NCBI GenBank assembly: GCA_002299425.1
Contig: DBNW01000046.1
Location: 1 to 34,764, forward strand
DNA: 34,764 bases
Reading direction: 5' to 3'
Source of the DNA: Methylococcaceae bacterium UBA662
GTDB taxonomy: Bacteria > Pseudomonadota > Gammaproteobacteria > Methylococcales > Methylomonadaceae
Shown here in pieces: positions 23,917-32,320 of this stretch (position 1 is its first letter; each line of letters starts with the position of its first letter). Made by a program: the position numbers and the translations under genes. The notes below the pieces were generated by a model, which was given only the letters and a program-made list of their open reading frames with translations, made no database searches and had not been told where the DNA came from.

Positions 23917-25070
23917 ACCACATTGCCTTAAAAATGCTGATGGGGGATCAAGGGAAATACTTAGGTATTATCATGGGCTTGACGTTTGCTTCGTTGATTA
24001 TGACCCAGCAACCGGCCATTTTTGTCGGTCTGATGACGCGGTCGTTTAGTTTTATCACCGATGTCGGCTTGCCGGACATTTGGGTTATGGACCCTAAAGT
24101 GCAATACGTCGACGACATCAAGCCGCTGCAAGACACGCAATTGTATCGGGTACGGGGAGTCGCGGGTGTGCAATGGGCCATGCCCATGTACAAAGGGCTG
24201 CTGAAAGCCCGCCTGACTGACGGCACGTTCCAAACGTGCAACGTCATCGGGCTGGACGACGCTACCTTGATTGGCGGGCCGGCGCTCATGCTGCAAGGAC
24301 AGCTGGCGGATTTGCGCCGCAGTGACGGCGTCATCGTTGATATCGACGGCGCCTTGGATAAATTGAGCAAGCCCTCGCCTACGGGTGGCAAGCGGGTGCC
24401 GGTGCAGGTCGGTGACAGCCTGGAGCTGAACGACCGCCGCGCCATCATTGTCGGCTTTGCCAAAGTGACCCGCACCTTTCAGTCGCAACCGGTGATTTAC
24501 ACGACCTATTCACGCGCCAAAATTTATGCCCCTAGGGAGCGTAAGCTGTTGTCTTTTATCTTGGTTAAGGCCAAGCCCGGACAGGATATCAAGACACTGA
24601 CGCGACACATTCAGCAAACCACCGGACTGGCCGCCTACAGCAGCGATGCGTTCAAGGAGTTGACCTTCAACTATTTTATGAAATACACCGGCATTCCCAT
24701 TAATTTTGGTATTTCAGTGACCCTAGGCTTCATTGTCGGGGCGGCCATCGCAGGGCAAACATTTTACAACTTTACCCTAGAAAACATTCGCCAATTCGGG
24801 GTGCTAAAGGCCATGGGTGCCAGCAATAGGACCTTGCTGCGCATGATTATGCTACAGGCCGTTTTGGTCGGCAGCATTGGCTACGGACTGGGTGTGGGCT
24901 TGACCGCTTTGTTCGGCTATTCCATGCGCCACACCATCTTAGCCTTTAAATTTCCTTGGCAACTGTTGGTTTTCAGCGGTGCCGGAGTGGGCCTTATCTG
25001 TGCTTTTGCCGCCTTGGTCAGCATTATTAAAGTTTTCAGGCTAGAGCCTGCCATAGTTTTTAAAGGCTAG
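23913..25070 (+). CDS. ABC transporter permease, FtsX/MacB family (DevC-like)
   Basis: A 385-residue inner-membrane permease with one membrane helix near residues 15-42, a periplasmic domain of about 215 residues, and three helices near 263-290, 307-340 and 347-378. This is the FtsX/MacB topology found in exporters that act on periplasmic or membrane substrates rather than pumping across the inner membrane. ENIRQFGVLKAMGASNRTLLRMI before the third helix is the typical coupling motif. The GTG start follows a near-perfect Shine-Dalgarno (AGGAGGTG, 23898-23905). The opening and the periplasmic domain resemble DevC of the cyanobacterial DevBCA glycolipid exporter; the substrate here is unknown. 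Confidence 0.9.
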   Translation: MNHIALKMLMGDQGKYLGIIMGLTFASLIMTQQPAIFVGLMTRSFSFITDVGLPDIWVMDPKVQYVDDIKPLQDTQLYRVRGVAGVQWAMPMYKGLLKARLTDGTFQTCNVIGLDDATLIGGPALMLQGQLADLRRSDGVIVDIDGALDKLSKPSPTGGKRVPVQVGDSLELNDRRAIIVGFAKVTRTFQSQPVIYTTYSRAKIYAPRERKLLSFILVKAKPGQDIKTLTRHIQQTTGLAAYSSDAFKELTFNYFMKYTGIPINFGISVTLGFIVGAAIAGQTFYNFTLENIRQFGVLKAMGASNRTLLRMIMLQAVLVGSIGYGLGVGLTALFGYSMRHTILAFKFPWQLLVFSGAGVGLICAFAALVSIIKVFRLEPAIVFKG

Positions 25071-25073
25071 GCC

Positions 25074-25778
25074 GTGGCTGGACAAGCATGGGCGGTGCGC
25101 TGCCAGGATATTGTCAAAACCTACGATACCGGCGGGCAAACCGTCCGGGCTTTGAGCGGCATCAATCTGAGTATCGCTTTAGGGGAGTTGCTGATGCTGG
25201 TGGGACCGTCGGGTTGTGGCAAAACCACCTTGATTTCGGTAATTGCCGGCATTCTTGACCAAGACGATGGCCTCTGTGAAGTATTCGGGCAGAACCTAAA
25301 AGCCCTGTCCAGCAAGCACAAGCTGGCGTTTCGGGCTGAAAATATTGGCTTTGTTTTCCAAGCCTACAATTTATTGCCAGCACTGACAGCGGCCGAGAAT
25401 GTCTCCGTGCCTTTGGTCATTAACGGCATGAAGCGACGCCTAGCGGAACGAAAAGCGGCGGATTTATTGGAGCAGGTCGGTTTGGGTTCGAGAACCACGT
25501 CCTTGCCCGGGCAATTGTCCGGCGGCCAGCAGCAGCGGGTGGCCATTGCTCGGGCACTGGTGCATGGCCCACGCTTGATTGTCTGCGACGAGCCGACCAG
25601 TGCCCTGGACCATAAAACCGGCCATAACGTCATGAATCTGTTAAAAGAAGTCGCCTTGCATGAAAACCGTTCCCTGGTCATCGTCACCCACGACGCTCGG
25701 ATTTTTGAGTTCGCCGACCGGATCGCAGAAATGGATGACGGTCATATCGTGCAGGTGCGGGACAGGCAAACACGGTAG
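25074..25778 (+). CDS. ABC transporter ATP-binding protein (DevA/MacB/LolD type)
   Basis: A 234-residue ATPase for the preceding permease. Walker A is GPSGCGKTT at 44-52, the Q-loop FVFQAYNLLPALTA, the signature LSGGQQQRVAIARAL, Walker B LIVCDEPTSALD, and the H-loop VIVTHD. All catalytic elements are intact. The GTG at 25074 is three bases after the permease stop. The sequence class is that of MacB/LolD-type ATPases, consistent with mechanotransmission to a periplasmic adaptor. Confidence 0.94.
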   Translation: MAGQAWAVRCQDIVKTYDTGGQTVRALSGINLSIALGELLMLVGPSGCGKTTLISVIAGILDQDDGLCEVFGQNLKALSSKHKLAFRAENIGFVFQAYNLLPALTAAENVSVPLVINGMKRRLAERKAADLLEQVGLGSRTTSLPGQLSGGQQQRVAIARALVHGPRLIVCDEPTSALDHKTGHNVMNLLKEVALHENRSLVIVTHDARIFEFADRIAEMDDGHIVQVRDRQTR

Positions 25779-25804
25779 ATAATTTTTAGATTAGGGACTG
25801 ATAA

Positions 25805-26074
25805 ATGAACGTTATTTTAAACCCCAGCGTGTATCAACCGGTGTTCGCCTTGCTGGAAAACAGAACCGGCGAAATGTTACAGAGCCGCCTGTATAACCGG
25901 CCGCACCCGTTCGGGCGGCCCAGCTTAGCGAAAAGTGCGTGGGCGATGCGGTTAGGCCCGCCGTTGGCTTTGTCTGAAGACGCTCCGGGTGGACGGTGGC
26001 TTATCACCGAACTGGAGCAACAGTTTGTCGATGACCAGAAGGTGGCGATTTCACTAGCGGATTTGTGGGGCTAA
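25805..26074 (+). CDS. Unknown 89-residue protein inside the exporter operon
   Basis: It has its own ribosome binding site (AGGGA nine bases before the ATG) and lies between the ATPase and adaptor genes, whose start follows its stop by three bases, so it is certainly cotranscribed. No signal peptide or membrane segment is visible, so it should be cytoplasmic. The sequence is rich in Pro, Leu and Arg (RLYNRPHPFGRPSLAKSAW, RLGPPLAL) with an acidic C-terminal half (ITELEQQFVDDQKVAI). I recognise no domain and no such subunit in DevBCA or MacAB-TolC systems. It could be a substrate, a regulator of the ATPase, or a small enzyme subunit; the sequence does not say. Confidence 0.7.
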   Translation: MNVILNPSVYQPVFALLENRTGEMLQSRLYNRPHPFGRPSLAKSAWAMRLGPPLALSEDAPGGRWLITELEQQFVDDQKVAISLADLWG

Positions 26075-26077
26075 CGC

Positions 26078-27034
26078 ATGAAACTTAAAACAAGCCAGGT
26101 GTTGCCGGTCTTGTCGGTGTTAGGCCTGGTGTTGGGCATCTACACCGTGGTTAGCGGCAACCAACCCGTACCCGTGGCCGAGCCGGTGGTCGAACCTGCG
26201 GCTGCCCCGTTCCGGGTGTTCATTGCCGGTTCGGGCATTATCGAGGCAAGAAACCGCAATATCGCTATCGGCGCGCCGTTGTCCGGCATTGTCACAGAGC
26301 TTGCGGTTAAAGTGGGCGATTCGGTTAAGGTCGGGGCTTTGTTGTTTGCTTTAGATGACCGCGTAGCAAAGGCTGAATTAACGCTGCGGCAAGCCGATTT
26401 AGCCAGGGCCGAGGCAGAAGCCGCGGTCGCGGCGGCCCGTTTTCAGGATGCCGAATCCTTGCGCCAAGTGACGGCGGCCGTGACCGACAAACGTGCTATT
26501 AGCGGCGAGGAGCTGCTGCGCCGGGGCAATGCTGTGGCGGTGGCGCACTCCGAGCTGGCGGTGGCGCGGGCGGCAGTGCAGCAAGCGCGGGCGCAGGTGG
26601 GTGCTGCCGCAATTGTCTTGGATAAGTTGCGTGTCCGCGCCCCGGTAGACGGGGAAGTGTTGCAGGTTAACCTGCGCCCGGGCGAGTTCGCCCAAGCAGA
26701 AGGGCAAAATGCCGGGCTGCTGGTGTTGGGCGATTTAAAACAGCTGCATGTGCGCGTAGATATCGATGAAAACGATGCCTGGCGTTTTGCAGGCGACCGC
26801 AAAGCCGTGGCTTTTGTGCGGGGCAACAGCGCGCTGCGGGTGGACTTGCAATTGGCCTATGTCGAACCGTTCGTGGTGCCGAAAAAATCCCTCACGGGCG
26901 ACAGCGGTGAGCGCGTCGATACCCGCGTCTTGCAAGTGCTGTACCGTTTTGACCGCAAACAGTTGCCCATTTATGTCGGCCAACAAATGGATGTGTTCAT
27001 CGAGTCGGGCGATGCTGCCGGGGCGGCGTTATGA
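26078..27034 (+). CDS. HlyD/MacA-type periplasmic adaptor protein (DevB-like)
   Basis: A 318-residue membrane-fusion protein. An N-terminal membrane anchor (residues 8-26) is followed by the first half of the lipoyl domain (GIIEARNRNIAIGAPLSGIVTELAVKVGDSVKVG). Next comes an Ala- and Glu-rich helical hairpin from about 95 to 175, then the second lipoyl half (LDKLRVRAPVDGEVLQVNLRPGEFA) and a beta-barrel domain. It links the ABC permease to the outer-membrane channel. It overlaps the following OMF gene by four bases (ATGA). Confidence 0.92.
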   Translation: MKLKTSQVLPVLSVLGLVLGIYTVVSGNQPVPVAEPVVEPAAAPFRVFIAGSGIIEARNRNIAIGAPLSGIVTELAVKVGDSVKVGALLFALDDRVAKAELTLRQADLARAEAEAAVAAARFQDAESLRQVTAAVTDKRAISGEELLRRGNAVAVAHSELAVARAAVQQARAQVGAAAIVLDKLRVRAPVDGEVLQVNLRPGEFAQAEGQNAGLLVLGDLKQLHVRVDIDENDAWRFAGDRKAVAFVRGNSALRVDLQLAYVEPFVVPKKSLTGDSGERVDTRVLQVLYRFDRKQLPIYVGQQMDVFIESGDAAGAAL

Positions 27035-28434
27035 GGCTGCGGCCGGTGGGCCTGCTGGGGGCGGTGCTGCTGGTTGGCTGCATGAAGGTCGGCCCGGATT
27101 ACCAGCCGCCGGACATGGCACTTGCCGGTTCCGAAACGGGTAAGGCAAGCCAGCCGCTAACAGCCTGGTGGCGGCAGTTCCACGATGCCGAATTAAACCG
27201 GCTGATGGCCGAGGCTATCGCCACCAATCTCAATTACCGGCAGGCCTTGCTTAAAATTAAAGACTTGCGCGCCCAGCGTTGGGCACTGTTTGCCGGTGCC
27301 TTACCCACCGTGTCAGGCGGAGCAACGGCAGCCCGCATCTTTAACGCCGCTGCCGGAGCCGGTCAGCTAGGGCCCAACCAAGGCGGCGGTTTTGGCATCG
27401 GCAACTTGATCAACATTTTTCAAATGGGCTTTGATGCCCAGTGGGAGCTTGATTTTTTTGGCGGGGTGCAACGGGCTTTGGAAGCCGCCGATGCCACCAT
27501 TGAAAGCGAACAGGCCAACAGCCGGGCGGTACAAGTCACTTTGTTGGCAGAAGTGGCCCGTTACTATTTGCAGCTACGCGAAAACCAACAGTTGCAGGCG
27601 ATTACCGAGGCCCGCTTGGCCAGCCAGCAGGAAACCTTAGCACTGACCCAAGTACGTCAAGCAGCCGGTTTGGCGACGGTGTTGGAAGTCAACCAGGCCC
27701 AGGCGCAATTGGCCGAGGTGCAAGCGCAAGGGCCGCTGTACCGAACCCAAGCGGAACAGGCACTGCACGCGCTTGCTGTGTTATTGGACAGACAGCCTAG
27801 AGAACTGACGGGGCGCTTGGGCAAACAGGGGGCGATCCCGCAGCCCGCCGAAGTGGCATGGCCCGATTTGCCTGTCGACTTGTTGCAACGTCGCCCGGAT
27901 GTTCGCCGCGCCGAGCGGCAACTGGCGGCAGCAACAGCAGAAATTGGGGTCGCCACCGCACAGCTTTACCCTAAGCTCAACTTGAGTGCATTTTTGGGCT
28001 TGCAGAATATGAGAATCACCGACTTTACCCCGATAGGCAAGTCTTGGTCGGCTGCGTCCTCGCTGACATTTCCCATCCTGAATTGGGGGGCACTGAATGC
28101 GAACATCAGCAGTAAAAAAAACCGTGCCGAACAACAGGCATTGGTTTACCGGGCAACGCTGTTGACAGCCTTAAGGGAGGTTGAAGATGCCCTGGTAGCC
28201 TATCAGCAAGCACTGCGGCGCAGACAGTTTTTGTCGCAGGCGGTGTTGGCTAGCGAAGATTCGGTGCAATTGGCGACAGAGCGTTACAAAAGGGGCTTGA
28301 CCGGATTTTTGGACGTGCTACTCAGTCAGCGCGCTTTGTTTCTGGCTCAAACCCAATTGGCCAGCAGCGAAGCCGCCGTTTCAGGCCATTTAGCGGCTGT
28401 GTACAAGGCCTTAGGCGGCGGCTGGCAGGGCTGA
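27031..28434 (+). CDS. Outer-membrane efflux lipoprotein, TolC/NodT family
   Basis: A 467-residue channel protein of the OprM/NodT class. The lipobox LVGC gives a lipidated Cys17, followed by the characteristic KVGPDYQPP. Two homologous OEP halves follow. The conserved ends of the repeats, such as LLQRRPDVRRAERQLAAATAEIGVATAQLYPKL and ATERYKRGLTGFLDVLLSQRALF, are clear. It supplies the outer-membrane exit duct for the exporter encoded just upstream. It ends the operon and converges on the PepSY gene; no terminator is visible in the 41-base gap. Confidence 0.95.
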   Translation: MRLRPVGLLGAVLLVGCMKVGPDYQPPDMALAGSETGKASQPLTAWWRQFHDAELNRLMAEAIATNLNYRQALLKIKDLRAQRWALFAGALPTVSGGATAARIFNAAAGAGQLGPNQGGGFGIGNLINIFQMGFDAQWELDFFGGVQRALEAADATIESEQANSRAVQVTLLAEVARYYLQLRENQQLQAITEARLASQQETLALTQVRQAAGLATVLEVNQAQAQLAEVQAQGPLYRTQAEQALHALAVLLDRQPRELTGRLGKQGAIPQPAEVAWPDLPVDLLQRRPDVRRAERQLAAATAEIGVATAQLYPKLNLSAFLGLQNMRITDFTPIGKSWSAASSLTFPILNWGALNANISSKKNRAEQQALVYRATLLTALREVEDALVAYQQALRRRQFLSQAVLASEDSVQLATERYKRGLTGFLDVLLSQRALFLAQTQLASSEAAVSGHLAAVYKALGGGWQG

Positions 28435-28475
28435 GTTAGTGGGCTGTGCGCGGTGCAGCAAGATTTGAAGCGGGG

Positions 28476-28988
28476 TTATTTTTTCTTGTCTTCTTGGCCG
28501 ATTTGCCATTCTTCGGTGGACACTTCAGTAATTTTGCCGGTGATGGCATCGACTTCGACTTCAGTTTCAACGCCTTTGTCGTCGACAATGTCAAACTCGT
28601 AGGAGGGGATGCCGTTTTCGATTTCGTATTCTACTTCTTTGATAACCCCGGGTTGGGCTTTTAAGGCGGTTGCCGCAGCCTCTTTTTCCGACACTTTCAT
28701 TTTGCTTTTGAAGGCTGCGTCCTCAGCAGAGCCGACTTCCTGCTCGGTTTCGATGATGTTACCTTGGGCATCACAAATGAATTCCCATTCGCTGCCGTCG
28801 GCACCTTCGATTTCCAACTCGAACAGCGGTTTGCCGGATACAGACATTTTTTCCGACTTAAGAATGTCGCCGGGTTTTTGTTTTAGCGCGGCGGCGATGC
28901 AGCCCTCTAAGCCAAAATCAGCGGCAACCGTCGTTGAGGTTAGGGTCGCCAGCACCGCTGCGGTGCAATAAGTGTGTAATTTTTTCAT
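28476..28988 (-). CDS. Exported PepSY-domain protein
   Basis: A 170-residue protein with signal peptide MKKLHTYCTAAVLATLTSTTVAA and two PepSY-like units. The first spans about residues 28-85 (CIAAALKQKPGDILKSEK...FELEIEGADGSEWEFICDAQGNI), the second about 98-160 (AAATALKAQPGVIKEVEYEIENG...YEFDIVDDKGVETEVEVDAITGKI). The mature protein is strongly acidic. PepSY domains occur in periplasmic inhibitors and chaperone-like proteins, but the role here is unknown. GAGGA lies nine bases before the ATG at 28988, which I prefer to a start 22 codons upstream that lacks a signal peptide at its N-terminus. A -35-like TTGACA lies at 29049-29054 on this strand. Confidence 0.85.
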   Translation of the reverse strand: MKKLHTYCTAAVLATLTSTTVAADFGLEGCIAAALKQKPGDILKSEKMSVSGKPLFELEIEGADGSEWEFICDAQGNIIETEQEVGSAEDAAFKSKMKVSEKEAAATALKAQPGVIKEVEYEIENGIPSYEFDIVDDKGVETEVEVDAITGKITEVSTEEWQIGQEDKKK

Positions 28989-29024
28989 GCTGTCCTCTGT
29001 GCGAAAGTTTAAAACAAGGCCGGT

Positions 29025-29054
29025 ACGGTAAACGCTTTGGCTAAGCGGTGTCAA
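29025..29054 (-). promoter_or_regulatory. Candidate promoter of the PepSY gene
   Basis: On the minus strand a perfect -35 TTGACA (29049-29054) stands 18 bases from a weak -10 TACCGT (29025-29030). The distance to the ATG at 28988 is reasonable. Confidence 0.35.
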
Positions 29055-29174
29055 TTGCCGCAGGTTTTTTTCTCGGGTACGTTGTCGCCTATACTACCCG
29101 CACCTGCGGCGGCCAAACACCGTGCGCTAAGCGTGGGAGTGACACGAACATCTTAAACTTTAAGGAGTTAAACA

Positions 29175-29702
29175 ATGAAACCTTGGCTAATTTTATCGGT
29201 GGTCGTGTGGTTGTCGGCTCACTGGGCTGCGGCTTGGGCGGTATCCCCGGTCCGGCTGGTGGCCTCTAGTACCGGGCACTTGGGCAGAAACCCTAGCGAT
29301 CAGGTGGTTCTGCAATGGGCGGGTGGAACCGAATTTGTCGCGCTTTTTCCGGACGGGACGCAACAGCGCCCCGATCCCACTAATTTGCACCATTGTTGTT
29401 ATCGGGTGCCCGATAACCGGGTTCTGGTCATAACCGATGTCGATTGGAGTTACAGCGGCGGTCGCCCTGGCCAAACCCAAAGGCTAAGGCTGTCGGTCAA
29501 TAATTTAGCGAGGCCCACCTTAAGGACGTTTCCCTACCAAACGGTGCTCACCTTAGACGAGAGTGGTCAAGGCGGGTCTAGCCAGTCACTAACATCCGGG
29601 TTTGTGCTGTCTTCCAAAGCCCGACTCGGTTTCGATGTGATACCCGGTGGCGGAACAGTACAAGCCATCGTAGTCCGGGGTTATTTGGCTTTGGACCGGT
29701 AA
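29175..29702 (+). CDS. Exported protein of unknown function
   Basis: A 175-residue protein with a strong ribosome binding site (AGGAG eight bases before the ATG) and a signal peptide MKPWLILSVVVWLSAHWAAAWA. The mature part is predicted mostly beta from its alternation (FVALFPDGTQQ, NRVLVITDVDWSYSGG, QRLRLSVNNL, YQTVLTLDESGQGG, LGFDVIPGGGTVQAIVVRGYL). It has a Cys-Cys pair (HHCCYRV). I do not recognise the family. A TATACT box at 29090-29095 may be its -10. It is divergent from the PepSY gene and convergent with mltD. Confidence 0.7.
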   Translation: MKPWLILSVVVWLSAHWAAAWAVSPVRLVASSTGHLGRNPSDQVVLQWAGGTEFVALFPDGTQQRPDPTNLHHCCYRVPDNRVLVITDVDWSYSGGRPGQTQRLRLSVNNLARPTLRTFPYQTVLTLDESGQGGSSQSLTSGFVLSSKARLGFDVIPGGGTVQAIVVRGYLALDR

Positions 29703-29730
29703 GCCCGGTGCTGAAACTTAAGACCGGGCT
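29702..29730. terminator. Possible bidirectional terminator hairpin
   Basis: AGCCCGGT (29702-29709) pairs with ACCGGGCT (29723-29730), eight GC-rich pairs around a 13-base loop, beginning on the last base of the stop codon of the exported-protein gene and lying between two convergent genes. Neither strand has a real T run after it, so it may be Rho-assisted or only a 3'-end stabiliser. A second small hairpin (CTGCT...AGCAG) lies just beyond. Confidence 0.4.
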
Positions 29731-29774
29731 GATTGAGGCTGCTGTTTATAGCAGTCGGCTTAAAGTGGCTAAAA

Positions 29775-31493
29775 TTAGCCGGGCGATTGCCCGTTAACCA
29801 GTATCTTAAGCTGTTGCCCGTAGCGGACGTTGCCTTTGGGCGACAAATCCGGGTTGGATTTTTGCAGTTCATCAATGGAGACGTTAAATTTTCTCGCTAT
29901 CGCCGTTAGTGAATCGCCTTTTTTAACGGCGTAGCGAATGAGGCGGACTGACGGTGAGGCGAAGGCATATTGTTGCCTGGAAGTTGGCTTTAAAGTAATT
30001 TTTTTACCCGCCACCAAGGCGGATTTTAACGTCATATTGTTCCAGGCAGCCAACTCTTTGGGCGAGAGGGAAAACCGTTGCGAAATGTTCCACAGCGTGT
30101 CGCCTGCCTTGACAGTGTAGGTAAGGCTGGCAGCAGCGGGCGATGATTTTTTTGCTGTGCCGGGCAAACTATGGAGAGCGGCCGCGCCCTTGGCAATAAT
30201 TTTGTCTGCATTGGCAGGGGAGGGGGCAGAGGGAATGGTTAAGTACGTCCCTAACCGGGCGGTAGTGCCTTTCAGGCGGTTGGCTGTACGCAGTTGCGCG
30301 ACGGTGGTGTCGGTTTTTTGGGCGATTGTCGACAAGGTGTCGCCAGCTTTTACTTTGTAACGGGTATCGTGCAGGGGCGTGGCCGGTTCGGGTTTAAGCG
30401 AGGTAGCGGCGATGCGGCTTTGGTACTTTGCCGCAGGGGGCTTCTGGTACTGAAGTTGGTGCAAATCCACGCGTTGGTCGTAAGGAAGTTGTGCAAGGTT
30501 GAGCCTAAACGTTTCGGCGTGGTTAACGGGTATCAACAAACGGTGCGGCCCTTCCGGTGCCGTGCACGCCCGATTGAAGCCTGGGTTCAGTTTCAGGAAT
30601 TTGTCGTAGGGGGTGTTGGCCAGTTGCGCTGCCTTGCGTAAATCAATGGGCGATTTGACATCGACAACCTCAAAATACGGCTTATTGGGGATGTGCTCTA
30701 AATGCAGGTTGTAGTCCTGTGCGTGGGCAAAAATTTTGGCTATGGCCAGCAGCTTAGGGACGTAATCAAGCGTTTCCTTAGGCAGGCCTAAGGACCAATA
30801 ATCCGTGGGCAGACCCAGGTTTTCGTTGTGTTCGATGGATTTTTGCACACGGTTTTTGCCGCAGTTGTAAGACGCTAAAGCCAGCAACCAGTCGCCATCA
30901 AAGGTTTCGCCTAGGTCTTTAAGGTAGGCGGTGGCTGCTTTGGTGGAGGCGTAGATGTCCCGGCGACCGTCATACCAAGCGTTTTGCTCCAAGCCGTATT
31001 CTTGCCCGGTGGAGGGAATAAACTGCCACAAACCGGAGGCGGCAGCATGGGAATACGCATCGGGTACGAAGGCGCTTTCTACAACCGGCAACAAGGCGAG
31101 TTCGCCGGGGATTTTTTTGGCTTCTACTTCGTTGAGGATATGATGTAGGTACGGTTCGGCACGGCGCTGGATAACCGCTAACGCGGCCGGATGTTGAAGG
31201 TACCAGTTGACTTCTTTGTTTACCCGTGCATTGTCAATTTCAGGCAAGTTGTATAAGGCAAACAAACGTTCCCATGCGGTTTCTTTTAGGACAGGCCGGT
31301 TTTGCTGCTTGTTTTTGAATTTAAGCCGCGTGCTGGCGTGTGGCACACGGCGGGCATAATCGTCAATGTCGGCATAGTTTTCAGGCCATTTATTGACCGA
31401 TAAGGGTTCTTTTGGTGTTTGGGAGCACCCTGCAACGATCAAGCACAGTAAAACGGCGGGATAATAAGTCCACAGGTTTCCGATGGCATGCAT
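29775..31493 (-). CDS. mltD: Membrane-bound lytic murein transglycosylase D, lipoprotein with three LysM domains
   Basis: MltD cleaves peptidoglycan glycan strands with formation of anhydro-muropeptides. The 572-residue precursor has a lipobox IVAGC with lipidated Cys23. It then carries an SLT domain with the catalytic Glu139 in LLPVVESAF followed by SHAAASGLWQFIPSTG, and NCGKNRV near 210. Three LysM peptidoglycan-binding repeats follow at about 378-421, 458-502 and 519-567 (each with KxGDxL). A strong -10 lies upstream. In Pseudomonas-type genomes mltD stands beside gloB, a methyltransferase gene, rnhA and dnaQ; here gloB and dnaQ are missing. Confidence 0.95.
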   Translation of the reverse strand: MHAIGNLWTYYPAVLLCLIVAGCSQTPKEPLSVNKWPENYADIDDYARRVPHASTRLKFKNKQQNRPVLKETAWERLFALYNLPEIDNARVNKEVNWYLQHPAALAVIQRRAEPYLHHILNEVEAKKIPGELALLPVVESAFVPDAYSHAAASGLWQFIPSTGQEYGLEQNAWYDGRRDIYASTKAATAYLKDLGETFDGDWLLALASYNCGKNRVQKSIEHNENLGLPTDYWSLGLPKETLDYVPKLLAIAKIFAHAQDYNLHLEHIPNKPYFEVVDVKSPIDLRKAAQLANTPYDKFLKLNPGFNRACTAPEGPHRLLIPVNHAETFRLNLAQLPYDQRVDLHQLQYQKPPAAKYQSRIAATSLKPEPATPLHDTRYKVKAGDTLSTIAQKTDTTVAQLRTANRLKGTTARLGTYLTIPSAPSPANADKIIAKGAAALHSLPGTAKKSSPAAASLTYTVKAGDTLWNISQRFSLSPKELAAWNNMTLKSALVAGKKITLKPTSRQQYAFASPSVRLIRYAVKKGDSLTAIARKFNVSIDELQKSNPDLSPKGNVRYGQQLKILVNGQSPG

Positions 31494-31548
31494 AATTTAA
31501 ACCTTTAGTGTCATCGCCCACTGGGGCAGTTTTAATTCCAAGCTTTCG

Positions 31549-31579
31549 ATTATAGCTTGACCCCATTAAAAATCATCAA
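31549..31579 (-). promoter_or_regulatory. Promoter of mltD
   Basis: On the minus strand a perfect -10 TATAAT (31549-31554) is preceded by TTGATG (31574-31579) at 19 bases, about 55 bases ahead of the mltD ATG. The wide spacing is the only weakness. Confidence 0.5.
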
Positions 31580-31603
31580 CCTAAATCAGACAAACCGGCA
31601 TCA

Positions 31604-32320
31604 ATGAAGCGTAAATTTCTTTTTGATTGGTATCAGACCCCTAGGGGCAAGTTGCTACAAGGGCTTGAGGCGACCTACATTCAGCGTGTCATAACAGTCA
31701 GTTGCCAGCAGACCATTTTGCAAATTGGGGGGTTAGGCTGGGAGAATGAGTTCGTCGATTGCACCTTGTATAAAAAATTCACCGTTCTTGATGCCAAAAG
31801 CTTAGGCTGTGCGGGAGCGAGAAAAATACAGGCGAAGGCGCACAGTTTGCCCTTGAAAAGCGACTGCGTTGATATGGTTATCGTGCCTCATTTGCTGGAA
31901 TTTGATGCCTCAAGATTTACCACGATGCGGGAACTGGAGCGGGTATTAAAGCCGGAAGGCATTCTTGTCATCATCAATTTCAACCCCTGGAGCCCTTGGG
32001 TCAGATGCCTTTACTTATGGGATATCCAGTGGGCCGATTCATGGCGGGGCCATTTTATCAGTCGCTCAAGAATACTGGATTGGCTTAAGTTGTTGAATTT
32101 TGAGGTTATTATGGTTTCTGAATTTGGCCTAGATACGATCACCTCAAAACACGGCAAAGCGGTGACCGGGGCGGCATCGTTGACGTCCACAGCGTATGCG
32201 GTGAAAGCTATCAAACGTCGCTACAACCTGATCCCGCTGACGCCGGTGCAAACCGCTAAAAGTACATTGGCCGTTGTCGGTTCTCTAAGCGTCCCTACCC
32301 AAGCAAATCACCATGAATGA
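31604..32320 (+). CDS. Class I SAM-dependent methyltransferase (rnhA-linked)
   Basis: A 238-residue protein. The SAM fold is recognisable from ILQIGGLGWE (motif I, somewhat degenerate: the usual GxGxG is GGLGW), VDMVIVPHLLEFD (motif IV region) and RELERVLKPEGILVIINFNPWS, the usual post-motif helix and strand. It belongs to the methyltransferases encoded next to rnhA in many gammaproteobacteria, whose substrate is not known. Its last eight bases overlap rnhA, so the two are cotranslated. It is divergent from mltD. Confidence 0.85.
   Translation: MKRKFLFDWYQTPRGKLLQGLEATYIQRVITVSCQQTILQIGGLGWENEFVDCTLYKKFTVLDAKSLGCAGARKIQAKAHSLPLKSDCVDMVIVPHLLEFDASRFTTMRELERVLKPEGILVIINFNPWSPWVRCLYLWDIQWADSWRGHFISRSRILDWLKLLNFEVIMVSEFGLDTITSKHGKAVTGAASLTSTAYAVKAIKRRYNLIPLTPVQTAKSTLAVVGSLSVPTQANHHE

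Noticed and set aside
23961..24488. Long open frames antisense to the permease gene
   Set aside because: They are shadows of a clear ABC permease reading frame with family motifs; the antisense products show no recognisable features.
28435..28475. Terminator between the exporter operon and the PepSY gene
   Set aside because: No stem followed by a T run is visible on either strand in the 41-base gap.
29048..29269. Small plus-strand frame ahead of and overlapping the exported-protein gene
   Set aside because: It has no ribosome binding site and overlaps the strong AGGAG and signal peptide of the gene at 29175 in another frame.
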